Positions 7,624 through 14,884 of a stretch of DNA of 23,914 nt are shown piece after piece. Location of the stretch: the NCBI GenBank assembly GCA_000431015.1, contig HF986029.1, positions 1 to 23,914 on the forward strand, read 5' to 3'. A model generated the notes under the pieces. That model made no database searches. It was given only the letters and a program-made list of their open reading frames with translations, and had not been told where the DNA came from. Numbering within the stretch: the stretch's first letter is position 1; each line of letters opens with the position of its first letter. The stretch is from Alistipes sp. CAG:514. GTDB lineage: Bacteria; Bacteroidota; Bacteroidia; Bacteroidales; UBA932. The translations under genes and the position numbers were made by a program.

Positions 7624-9486
7624 TCAGAACTGGAAGTAGATGAACGACTGTAGGTCGGCGGTGATGAACTGGCAGATGATGAAGACGGCGAGGACGCAGA
7701 CGAGGGCCATCAGCGGGAGAGGCATCGAGGCGAACCAGATGCGGTAGCGGCGCTTGAAGTTCTCGGGGAGCCAATGGATGATCATTCCGAAGACGAAGAC
7801 GAGGATCACACCTATGTGCTGCTGAGCCATTTGCGGGATCAGGGACAAATCCCAGTCGCCGCCGATGCGCTCGACCATATTCTTTGCTGTGCTCCACGCT
7901 TTCTCGTTCGCTTCCGCAGGATTCAGGTTGGAGCCGCTTCGGAAGAAAAGGCGGGTAAAAGTAATGAATATGAACGTCATAGCGACCGCCCAACCTGTCT
8001 CAAGCCACGAGAAAGCGGCCTTGAAGCGACAAAGATGATAGAGCATCCGCACGGCCGCGCCTATGAATATGATCAATGTCCAGACGAAGAACATATTGAA
8101 CACCGAAGCCGGGACCGTGGTCTTAAGAATATAAAAGGCCATGCAGACGAGACCTATGACGAGCGTCCTGACATAGACATTGCAGCTCTTCCAGAACCTG
8201 TAGATCAGCATTCCTAGGCCGTTCAGACCGCCCCAGATCATAAAGTTCCAGCTGGCTCCGTGCCACAGGCCGCCAAGGAGCATCGTGTCCATCCTGTTGA
8301 TGTCCGAGATGAGTTCCTTGCGGTATTTCTGGCAGAAAGTGATCAGAAGTGCCAGCACTGCCGCAATGACCAGAACCACTCCGAAAACCCACCAGTTCTT
8401 GGCCAAAGCCGAGGCCAGGAAGGCGATGCCGAGGATGATCGCATACGAGCCGAATGTGCCATTGCGGTTGCCTCCAAGCGGGATGTAAAGATAGTCCTGA
8501 AGCCATTTGGAAAGGGAAATATGCCACCGCTTCCAGAACTCTCCGGCGTTGCGGGCCTTGTACGGAGAATTGAAGTTCTTCGGCAGATAGAAACCCATCA
8601 GCATAGCGACACCGGTGGCGATGTCAGTGTACCCGGAGAAGTCGGCATAGACCTGAAGCGAGTAGCCGAAGAGAGCCGTAAGGTTCTCGAAACCGGTGTA
8701 AAGCAAAGGGTTCTCGAAAACCCTGTCGCAGAAATTCACAGCCAGATAGTCACTGAGGATCAACTTCTTGGCAAGTCCGTTCAGAATCCAGAAAATCGCG
8801 ATACCGAACTGTCTGCGGCCAAGGAAGAACGGTTTGTGAAGCTGAGGGAAAAACTCTTTGGCGCGCACGATCGGGCCGGCCACAAGCTGAGGAAAGAAAC
8901 TCAAGTAGAAGCCGAAATCCCAGAAGTTCTTGATCGGGCCGATTGTCCTGCGTGAAACATCAACCACATAGCTGATCGCCTGGAAGATGAAGAACGAGAT
9001 TCCGACCGGAAGGAAGATCGAGTCAACGCTGAACGCCTGAGAGCCTGTCAGTTGGTTACCCACAACCGCAAACCAGTCTCTCACAATGAATTCCGTTCCG
9101 AAAAGATTGTTCACGACATCGGTCAGGAAGTAGGCGTACTTGTAGTAGCAGAGCAGCGACAGATCCACGACAACGCTCAGAACCACAATGGCTTTCCGGC
9201 CAAAGTTTCCTTTCACACCGGACAGAGCGAAACCTGCCAGATAGTTATAGACAATCACGAACCCAAACAGAATCAGGAACAGTCCGCTCGTCTTGTAGTA
9301 GAAAAATAGGCTGACAAAGAACAGGAAGGCATTCCGAAGCACGACCTTGTTCTTGAAAACGCACAGAAAGGCCAGCACGATGGCGAAGAACGCCCAGAAA
9401 TAGAACTGGGTGAACAACAACGGGTGAGCCTGATCAAAAGAGAACAGGTTCTTGAAAAAGTCAGCGGCAACGTCCCAAAATCCCAT
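7624..9486 (-). CDS. MBOAT-family O-acyltransferase (AlgI/DltB/PatA-like)
   Basis: A polytopic membrane protein of about 620 residues that would pass acyl (usually acetyl) groups across the inner membrane. The family signatures are clear: the KRWHISLSKWLQDYLYIPLGG block and the catalytic His block LLGGLWHGASWNFMIWGG. Two extra hydrophobic segments (about 55 residues) lie between these blocks, a longer form I believe occurs in other Bacteroidota. The in-frame GTG at 9489 precedes the better ATG at 9486, which overlaps the SGNH stop codon as TGATG, so translation is coupled. It is the last gene of the LysM/SGNH/SGNH/MBOAT operon and probably supplies acetyl groups to the two periplasmic SGNH proteins. 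The acceptor glycan is not shown by the sequence. Confidence 0.9.
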   Translation of the reverse strand: MGFWDVAADFFKNLFSFDQAHPLLFTQFYFWAFFAIVLAFLCVFKNKVVLRNAFLFFVSLFFYYKTSGLFLILFGFVIVYNYLAGFALSGVKGNFGRKAIVVLSVVVDLSLLCYYKYAYFLTDVVNNLFGTEFIVRDWFAVVGNQLTGSQAFSVDSIFLPVGISFFIFQAISYVVDVSRRTIGPIKNFWDFGFYLSFFPQLVAGPIVRAKEFFPQLHKPFFLGRRQFGIAIFWILNGLAKKLILSDYLAVNFCDRVFENPLLYTGFENLTALFGYSLQVYADFSGYTDIATGVAMLMGFYLPKNFNSPYKARNAGEFWKRWHISLSKWLQDYLYIPLGGNRNGTFGSYAIILGIAFLASALAKNWWVFGVVLVIAAVLALLITFCQKYRKELISDINRMDTMLLGGLWHGASWNFMIWGGLNGLGMLIYRFWKSCNVYVRTLVIGLVCMAFYILKTTVPASVFNMFFVWTLIIFIGAAVRMLYHLCRFKAAFSWLETGWAVAMTFIFITFTRLFFRSGSNLNPAEANEKAWSTAKNMVERIGGDWDLSLIPQMAQQHIGVILVFVFGMIIHWLPENFKRRYRIWFASMPLPLMALVCVLAVFIICQFITADLQSFIYFQF

Positions 9487-10730
9487 CACTTACCTTTCTT
9501 TAAATGTTCCACATACTTATCCATCAACGCGTTGAACAGCAGGTCTCCCACCAGTTCATAGCCCTTTTCCGTAAAATGAATCTTGTCCCTCTTGGCGAGG
9601 CCGGCCTCTTCCCATTTCCTCATCGAACCGAGTCCCCCCATAATGTCAAACAGATTCCAAACGCCTGCGTCACAATCCTTTCCGAGCCTCAAAAAGCTTT
9701 GCTCAGCCAACTTGCCGTTAGAATTCACGACATAGCCTTTACGGCGTATCCTCCTGAAACTATCGTTGTTGGAGACGAACAGCAGAGCGCAGTCGGGATT
9801 CACCGAACGAATCTGCGACACAAGCACCTTATAGCGCGCGACAAAATCATCCACAGAAAAATTCGCGGCGGTCGCATCATTGATCCCGACGGCTAAAATC
9901 ACCAGATCCGGATTCACCAGCCTCAAATCATTCATCAGATCCGGGCACTTTGAATATGCCCCGAGCGAAGCCCCGTTCACGCCGATTCCCGTCACGGAAA
10001 TGCCCGGAAAAGGGTTGTCCAGGAATATTCCCGTCAAGGTGAACTCGCCTTGTCCCTTGGTCGCGATCTTGACGGAGTCCGCAAACGCGGGAAGGCCGAA
10101 AGACCAGCACGAATCCGCCCGGCACCCTTGCAGCGTGTCACCCTTAGCCAAAACCACCACCGGAACTCTCTCTCCTGCTGATGAATATCCAAGGACTTTC
10201 ACTTCGTTGAACCGAAACGTCGGATCCTGCGGTTTCGGATCCCTGGCCACAGTGGTGACCATAACCGAAGCCTTGTCATCCGACGCGCTCAAGGCTATTC
10301 CAGTAAGTCCAAGCCTATGATCCGGCTCCCTTTGGACATTCTTCGTCACCTTCCAGGACCCTTCGTAACTTGTCGTGAAACTGCTTGGATTGTTCGTGTG
10401 GGCGGCGGAGAACGGGAAAACCAGTCCCCTGCCCCCGTCCAAAGCCGTTCTCAAAGACAGAAGGTCGTTCCGTAACTGCCGCGTCAAAGTCCCGGCCTGC
10501 ACGTGAGACCCCCCGATGTGCATAATCCTAAGGTTGCCTTTACCCAGAAAAAGCACGGAATCCATCTTCTTGAAAAGCCTCTCAAAGGCCGAACTATCCC
10601 CCTGAAACCCAATCCGGTTCTTCTCGAAACGCGCGAAATCATATTCAGGAACCGCCTTCCGCAGCGACTGCCCCCAAAGGGTCGCCGGAAGCAGCAAAAA
10701 GAGCAATGAATATGTCAGGAAACGTCTCAT
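9486..10730 (-). CDS. Periplasmic SGNH-fold protein (GDSL-like esterase or acetyltransferase), copy 1
   Basis: The product is 414 residues with a cleavable signal peptide (about residues 1-21, ending LWGQ). SGNH blocks are visible: block I as Gly-Gly-Ser-His (Ser near residue 75, with the usual GDS Asp replaced by Gly), a GVNGA block II, an AVGINDA block III, and the block V Asp-x-x-His in KRDKIHFTEKGYE. It shares a Trp-x-x-Phe-x-x-Met-Gly-Gly-x-Gly-Ser-Met-Arg-Lys-Trp motif with the next SGNH protein, so the two are paralogues. It overlaps copy 2 by ATGA and MBOAT by TGATG. By analogy with PatB/AlgJ/AlgX-like partners of MBOAT proteins it may transfer acetyl groups to a glycan; esterase activity is the alternative. 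Confidence 0.85.
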   Translation of the reverse strand: MRRFLTYSLLFLLLPATLWGQSLRKAVPEYDFARFEKNRIGFQGDSSAFERLFKKMDSVLFLGKGNLRIMHIGGSHVQAGTLTRQLRNDLLSLRTALDGGRGLVFPFSAAHTNNPSSFTTSYEGSWKVTKNVQREPDHRLGLTGIALSASDDKASVMVTTVARDPKPQDPTFRFNEVKVLGYSSAGERVPVVVLAKGDTLQGCRADSCWSFGLPAFADSVKIATKGQGEFTLTGIFLDNPFPGISVTGIGVNGASLGAYSKCPDLMNDLRLVNPDLVILAVGINDATAANFSVDDFVARYKVLVSQIRSVNPDCALLFVSNNDSFRRIRRKGYVVNSNGKLAEQSFLRLGKDCDAGVWNLFDIMGGLGSMRKWEEAGLAKRDKIHFTEKGYELVGDLLFNALMDKYVEHLKKGK

Positions 10731-12241
10731 AACTCTGTCTTTGTCAAGGTGTCAGGCACGGCGGGACGAGGATTGAGACTGTCCCGCAGGTCGCGCAGAT
10801 ATATTCCCACAGCCTCGTCTGAAAGTTCCTGGCGGAGCTTGTAGAAGTCGTGGTAAAGAATGAAGGACTTGGCGAGCGCGTTTCCGATCTCAAGCGCTCC
10901 TTTGTGTGTGAAATGAATATGATCGGGGCCCGCAAGCGCCGGAACGTGGCTTACCCACTTGCGCATCGAACCCGGCCCACCCATCACGTTGAACGTGTCC
11001 CAGTAGGCCACACCGTTCTTCAGACAGTTGACTTTCAGAGAGTCGTTCAGCTGAGGCAGGAGCGGCCAGGTTATGAGGTTCCCATCCTCGCTCTTGCACA
11101 TGTCCGCCGGACCGATGAACATCAGCCTGGCCTCCGGAGCGACCTCCTTGAAGTAATCGAACTGCATCACGATCTTCCTCACGTAAGAGGAAATGGCCTT
11201 CTTCGAGGAGATCCCAGGCATGGCATTACCACCGAACTGCATGATTATCAAGCGAGTGTCCGTCTTTGCGAAACTCTCTCGCATCACCTGGCGGTTGATG
11301 GACGAGAATATGAATCCGGCGCATCCACGGAGCGCCACATTGTCCACCGTGACCCCGCCCTCCTTGCTGTCCAACATTATTCCATAGATCTCGGCACCGC
11401 CCGAGAAACTGATCGTTCCCTTCTCCACGTCACAAGGCAGAGACCAGGACACCTGCGAGACTCCAGCTTTGGCGGAATCCAGAACCGCATTGCGGACCGG
11501 AAGGGTGTCGCATTTGAGCGTCATCCCGAAACCGGCCGTGTTCTGCCCCAGAAGCACGGAAACCTTTGAGATCGACTTGACCAACTCTTGGGAATATCTG
11601 TTCTTGGTTCTTGTGAAAGTGAACGTTCCGTTGCCGGTAACGTCAGTGAACTGTGTCAGAGGCCCGTAGCGCTTGTGCGAGGCCTTCCTTGTCAGCGAGT
11701 CCCCCACCATGGCGTAGCGGGTCAGGCTTCCGGAAGCGTTCTGCGAGAGCGACACGGTCGGAATCCGTTGGATCATCGGCACCATTCCCGGCCCGGATCC
11801 CCCGAAGCGTTCCTGAAGATCCTGCCTCAGCACAGCCGAGATCCTGTCCATTTCCAATTGGGAATCACCATAGTGCAGAATCCTGACGGTGCGGCCGGAA
11901 TCTGCCGCCGCGGCCATCTCCACGAACAGCGAGTCGAAGAACGTGTAGTCATCCTCCGGCAGACAGATGCGGTTGGGATTGGATGTTATGTAGTCGTAGT
12001 AGTAGCGTAGTGTGTCCGTCGAGCCTTCGACCATCTCGTAGCTTTTCTGCACGGCCAGAAGCACGGAATCCACATTCACGTCCTCCGTGCTGTCCTGAAG
12101 ATCAGCAAGGTACGCCTGATAGGACGGGAACCTCAACTTCAAGTCTCCCACCTGTACGCCTTTGACCGGATAGACAAGCCACACGATGAAAAGCATCAGG
12201 AAAACGGACAGGAAAAACAAAAGAACCTTACTCTGCTTCAT
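10727..12241 (-). CDS. Membrane-anchored SGNH-fold protein, copy 2
   Basis: The product is 504 residues from ATG 12241 (an in-frame GTG at 12247 is the less likely start). An N-terminal hydrophobic segment (about residues 6-26) without a clear cleavage site suggests an inner-membrane anchor facing the periplasm. Block I is a canonical Gly-Asp-Ser-Gln (Ser127), block III is FGGNAM, and block V is Asp-His-Ile-His in PDHIHFTHKG. Block II reads RGCAG where GxNG is usual, so the oxyanion-hole Asn/Gly arrangement is unusual. Its C-terminal motif (FNVMGGPGSMRKW) matches copy 1. It begins 7 bp after the LysM gene and overlaps copy 1 by four bases. It is probably an acetyl-transfer partner of the MBOAT protein, perhaps differing from copy 1 in substrate. 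Confidence 0.85.
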   Translation of the reverse strand: MKQSKVLLFFLSVFLMLFIVWLVYPVKGVQVGDLKLRFPSYQAYLADLQDSTEDVNVDSVLLAVQKSYEMVEGSTDTLRYYYDYITSNPNRICLPEDDYTFFDSLFVEMAAAADSGRTVRILHYGDSQLEMDRISAVLRQDLQERFGGSGPGMVPMIQRIPTVSLSQNASGSLTRYAMVGDSLTRKASHKRYGPLTQFTDVTGNGTFTFTRTKNRYSQELVKSISKVSVLLGQNTAGFGMTLKCDTLPVRNAVLDSAKAGVSQVSWSLPCDVEKGTISFSGGAEIYGIMLDSKEGGVTVDNVALRGCAGFIFSSINRQVMRESFAKTDTRLIIMQFGGNAMPGISSKKAISSYVRKIVMQFDYFKEVAPEARLMFIGPADMCKSEDGNLITWPLLPQLNDSLKVNCLKNGVAYWDTFNVMGGPGSMRKWVSHVPALAGPDHIHFTHKGALEIGNALAKSFILYHDFYKLRQELSDEAVGIYLRDLRDSLNPRPAVPDTLTKTEL

Positions 12242-12248
12242 GGCCACA

Positions 12249-13034
12249 CTATCTGTAAATCACAAGTTTACGTCCCTCACGAATCATGTCGCTCCGAAGA
12301 TTGTTCCACCTCTTGAGGTCGGAGACCTTGACCCGGTACCTGGCGGCGATGCCTCCCAAAGTGTCCCCACGCCTGATCGTGTAGGAGATCCTGTCGGTGT
12401 TAGCCGCCTGCTTCCTGCGAAGCGAGTCCAGACGCGCCTTCTGAAGCGCCGCCTGCTCCTTTTGGCGTTTCACGAACTCATCCCTCCTCCGCGCGGCAAG
12501 CGATCCGATCCGCTCGTAGGCGGCGGGAATGTTTTCTGAATATTCCTCCTCAGCCCGGCGCAGACTCCTCAGGATAGGAGCGTCGGCCAGCGAGATGGAG
12601 TCCATCGCCGCCAAAGCAGTAGGGCTTGTGGCGAAAGCCACCATCGCCGAGTTCCAGTCATCATATTCAGTGAACAGTTCCTGAAGGCGGTCGAGGGCGA
12701 TTTCTGTGGAGACCCTGTCGTCAAACCGGATGTCCAAGGTGTCAGAAGCCGGGAACGGCACGGCGGCGCATGTCCCGGCCGCTTCAGAAGAAGACAGCCG
12801 CGTCTCCCCACGGATCGCGTCCAGCGCCGTGAGCGACCATATTCCTTCCCTCCCATCGTCCGCCCGCTGGTCCGCAAGCGCCAAAGGCAGGAAAAGGATC
12901 CGCTCCGGAATATTCCTACGCCCCAGTTCCGTCCGCAGCGAATCGACAAACTCCGGCGTGGCGCCCCACCCACGGAGTCCGCACCCCGCAAGCAACGCCA
13001 TGCCAATGAATATGCATCTGAAGATTCCCTTCAT
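12249..13034 (-). CDS. LysM lipoprotein with a degenerate lytic-transglycosylase-like domain
   Basis: ATG 13034 gives a lipoprotein signal with lipobox Leu-Ala-Gly-Cys (Cys18). An upstream in-frame ATG at 13124 would add 30 residues without a signal and is rejected. Residues about 40-140 follow the order of MltD-type transglycosylases: NIPERILFLPLA, then GIWSLT, then a DDRVSTEIALDRLQELF stretch with YDDWNSAMVAFA. The catalytic Glu of the LPLxES motif is replaced (Leu53), so the domain is probably inactive. A charged helical linker (about 165-210) leads to a C-terminal LysM (YTIRRGDTLGGIAARYRV), which binds peptidoglycan. It is the first gene of the coupled acyl-transfer operon and may anchor or guide the machine to peptidoglycan; that role is inferred. 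Confidence 0.8.
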   Translation of the reverse strand: MKGIFRCIFIGMALLAGCGLRGWGATPEFVDSLRTELGRRNIPERILFLPLALADQRADDGREGIWSLTALDAIRGETRLSSSEAAGTCAAVPFPASDTLDIRFDDRVSTEIALDRLQELFTEYDDWNSAMVAFATSPTALAAMDSISLADAPILRSLRRAEEEYSENIPAAYERIGSLAARRRDEFVKRQKEQAALQKARLDSLRRKQAANTDRISYTIRRGDTLGGIAARYRVKVSDLKRWNNLRSDMIREGRKLVIYR

Positions 13035-13116
13035 CTTACTGTCCTTATTTTGCACTCCCCTGTTGATGACAAGTTGGCAATCATTGATTGTTTTCACCAA
13101 CTTGTTTTTACCCCTC

Positions 13117-13174
13117 ATCAACAAAAGTTCAAAGATACGAATTTTTCATGCGCAAATTCCCACGTGCCAGGCAC
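13117..13174. repeat. 58-bp direct repeat, copy A
   Basis: Matches copy B (13906-13963) at 51 of 58 positions with no gaps, offset 789 bp. It encodes the last 18 residues and the stop codon of the DinD/RhuM gene. On the minus strand it carries the promoter -7 box TATCTTTG reading toward the LysM gene. One end holds the near-palindrome GTGCCAGGCAC. Confidence 0.9.
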
Positions 13175-13867
13175 GAACTGTGTCGCCTCGTAGCTGTTCA
13201 CCCGATAGCCAACCGCAATCACCACGTCAAGGTTGTACATCATCACCTCTCCAGACCATTTGTCCGAAGGTATTCGAATTTTTCTAATCGCGTCGGACAA
13301 ATGGATCTCTCCGCTTTGGTTTATCTGGTCAAGATGGTAGTTGATTGTTGGAACAGTCACCCCAAACAATTCCGCCATCCTCTGCTGTGAGAGCCAGAAA
13401 GTATTTGTGTCGAAGATGACCAGCACTTGTACTTTGCCTCGTCCTCCCTTGTACATAAGCACGGATGACTCCATACTCCTCACCGCCACATCAGGAGTCA
13501 TCGTCGAGTTGAAATACTGCCGCGCCACCTTCACCATCTCCTTCTTCTGGTCGGCGTTCATCACCACAGCCAAACAAGCGGCACGAGAAAGCCGAATGCT
13601 TGTCACCTCTCTGACCGCCCCACTGCCCAGTTCCGCCATCTCGGTAATCTCCACGAAATGCTCTCCCAGATGGTAACCCTTCCGCGAAGCCCAAGCCTGC
13701 GCCTTGGCAATGACACGCTCGAAGTTCCAGTACTTGCCATACCCCATCACCCGTGCCAACTTACGTGAGTTCCACCATTCTCTCCCATCGGCATCCACCT
13801 CCCGCAGCTGCTCGAAAGGCGATTGCAACTCGGGAATATCGTTGGTATTCTGAGTTATATCTGCCAT
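13118..13867 (-). CDS. DinD-like / RhuM-like fusion protein, C-terminally cut by a repeat
   Basis: ATG 13867 is chosen over ATG 13903 because an AGGAGAA ribosome-binding site lies just upstream; the product is 249 residues. Residues about 15-115 look like the DNA-damage-inducible DinD/BRO-N type (FEQLREVDADGREWWNSRKL, WNFERVIAKAQ, ACLAVVMNADQKKEMV, ARQYF). Residues about 125-230 look like the RhuM family, with a helix-turn-helix (FWLSQQRMAELFGVTVPTIN) and YNLDVVIAVGYRVNSYEATQF. RhuM proteins normally continue with Arg-Ile-Trp-Ala-Thr and a further domain; here the last 18 residues come from repeat A. RhuM and DinD genes are often found in or near type I restriction-modification and mobile loci. 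The protein's function here is unknown, and the truncation may have inactivated it. Confidence 0.8.
   Translation of the reverse strand: MADITQNTNDIPELQSPFEQLREVDADGREWWNSRKLARVMGYGKYWNFERVIAKAQAWASRKGYHLGEHFVEITEMAELGSGAVREVTSIRLSRAACLAVVMNADQKKEMVKVARQYFNSTMTPDVAVRSMESSVLMYKGGRGKVQVLVIFDTNTFWLSQQRMAELFGVTVPTINYHLDQINQSGEIHLSDAIRKIRIPSDKWSGEVMMYNLDVVIAVGYRVNSYEATQFVPGTWEFAHEKFVSLNFC
13130..13137 (-). promoter_or_regulatory. Candidate -7 box for the LysM/SGNH/MBOAT operon
   Basis: Minus-strand TATCTTTG fits TAnnTTTG exactly and lies about 95 bp before the LysM ATG. A TTTG is present upstream, but at 15 bases spacing where about 19 is usual, so the -33 box is imperfect. It lies inside repeat A. 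Confidence 0.5.
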
Positions 13868-13905
13868 AATTATTCTCCTAATTTTCTGCCGCGTACTTAG
13901 CATTT

Positions 13906-13963
13906 ATCAACAAAAGTTTAAAGATACGAATTTTTCGGACGCAAATTCCCACGTACTACGCAC
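13906..13963. repeat. 58-bp direct repeat, copy B
   Basis: This is the partner of copy A, with seven mismatches clustered at one transition and two short patches. It lies 39 bp upstream of the DinD/RhuM ATG, and its far end is within about 10 bp of the point where acyltransferase homology starts. The near-palindrome seen in A (GTGCCAGGCAC) is GTACTACGCAC here and keeps part of its pairing potential. Confidence 0.9.
13919..13926 (-). promoter_or_regulatory. Candidate -7 box for the DinD/RhuM gene
   Basis: Minus-strand TATCTTTA, one mismatch from TAnnTTTG, lies at the same place in repeat B as TATCTTTG in repeat A, about 52 bp before the ATG. The repeat thus seems to deliver a promoter to whatever lies next to it. 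Confidence 0.4.
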
Positions 13964-13973
13964 TAGACTTTAA

Positions 13974-14303
13974 AATATCTTCTTTGTGCATGTGCTCGAA
14001 ATCGGCTGGAATTTCTGCACGATCAACGTGGCCTGCCTCACAGCCGGAACGTTCCTGATGTTCTCCTGCATAAAGCGTTCGGAAGCACCGAGGATCATCA
14101 CCCGTCTTTCAAAACTGAGCTACGGGATGTACCTGATGCATATCTTCTGGCTGAACCTATGGTCAGTGGTGTCCATCCAGACTCTCCAGCTGCACACAGC
14201 GGCGGCGATTCCGTTCATCGCGGTCTGCACATTCGTCTGCTGCGCCCTGACCTCAGAACTCATCTCACGCCTTCCTGGAAGCAAATGGCTTATCGGGGTG
14301 TAG
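13974..14303 (+). pseudogene. 3' remnant of an acyltransferase-3 (OafA-like) membrane protein
   Basis: The frame begins after an in-frame TAA at 13971 and reads about 110 residues to TAG. The sequence contains the C-terminal landmarks of the acyltransferase-3 family: WNFCTINVACLTAGTFLMF, then RLSKLSYGMYLMHIFWLNLW, and a final helix ending LPGSKWLIGV. Full-length members have roughly 350 residues with about ten membrane helices and carry the catalytic His near the N-terminus, all missing here. The break falls within about 10 bp of the end of repeat B, so the upstream part was probably lost in the rearrangement that brought in the repeat-flanked gene. A GTG at 13986 could start a short product, but without the active site. 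Confidence 0.7.
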
Positions 14304-14316
14304 GCCAGGAATATTC

Positions 14317-14820
14317 CTACTCAGCGCGGGTGTACGTCTCTGTCTCGGAGTCTTTGGCTCCGACCTCCAGAAGCTGGAGCTTATCCGAGGTCAATGAGAC
14401 CACATTGCAGCGTATCGGTTTCTTTGAGTGTTTCTTGAATTCCGAGACAACACTTTTGCTGAGTACATTCAGGAAGAATTTCGGGAAGCCGTCCGGCTGC
14501 TCCAGAATATCTGTCTTGACGGATTTCGCGTCATAAGTCTGAGACAGGGTTTTATCGGTAAGAGACCATGTGCCACCGCACGAGATCCTGACTTTAAGTA
14601 TAAGCGGAGCCTGGGCGTTCTTGTCATCGACATACTTCATTTCCAGAGTCACCACATCCTCAAAGGTGCTGTTTTTCATAAAAAATAGCGTCTCGGATGT
14701 CATCATCTCCGAGCCATTCTCGGAACCTTGGTGGGTCTGATTCCATTTTCCGGTGATCTCTTGTGCATAGATGCTGACAGATAACGCCAGGCTTATCAGA
14801 GCGATAATTATTCTTTTCAT
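14317..14820 (-). CDS. Secreted lipocalin-like hypothetical protein (167 aa)
   Basis: Has a clear signal peptide (MKRIIIALISLALSVSIYAQ, cleavage after YA-Q). The mature part opens with EITGKWNQTH, the Gly-x-Trp start common in lipocalin-like beta-barrels of Bacteroidota, followed by alternating beta-strand-like segments and a Cys pair that could form a disulfide. No specific family or ligand is recognised. It is a single gene with its own predicted promoter, separated from the transglutaminase gene by a REP-like palindrome and convergent with the acyltransferase remnant. Periplasmic or surface location is inferred. Confidence 0.7.
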   Translation of the reverse strand: MKRIIIALISLALSVSIYAQEITGKWNQTHQGSENGSEMMTSETLFFMKNSTFEDVVTLEMKYVDDKNAQAPLILKVRISCGGTWSLTDKTLSQTYDAKSVKTDILEQPDGFPKFFLNVLSKSVVSEFKKHSKKPIRCNVVSLTSDKLQLLEVGAKDSETETYTRAE

Positions 14821-14840
14821 GATTCCGCGATTAAACCTAG

Positions 14841-14871
14841 CAAAATTAGCAATTAACTATAGCAAAAACAA
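14841..14871 (-). promoter_or_regulatory. Predicted promoter of the secreted lipocalin-like gene
   Basis: Minus-strand TAATTTTG (14841-14848) matches TAnnTTTG exactly, with TTG 20 bases upstream (14869-14871) as a partial -33 box. It lies about 20 bp before the ATG, giving a short leader. Confidence 0.5.
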
Positions 14872-14884
14872 TACTGACATTTAT

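Noticed and set aside
8400..8590. Two extra membrane segments in the MBOAT protein as a novel insertion
   Set aside because: I believe longer MBOAT proteins of this form occur in other Bacteroidota, so novelty is not supported.
13117..13174. 58-bp repeats as integron attC sites
   Set aside because: Length and cassette-like layout are suggestive, but the terminal core sites (RYYYAAC and GTTRRRY) are not found at the repeat ends and no integron integrase is present.
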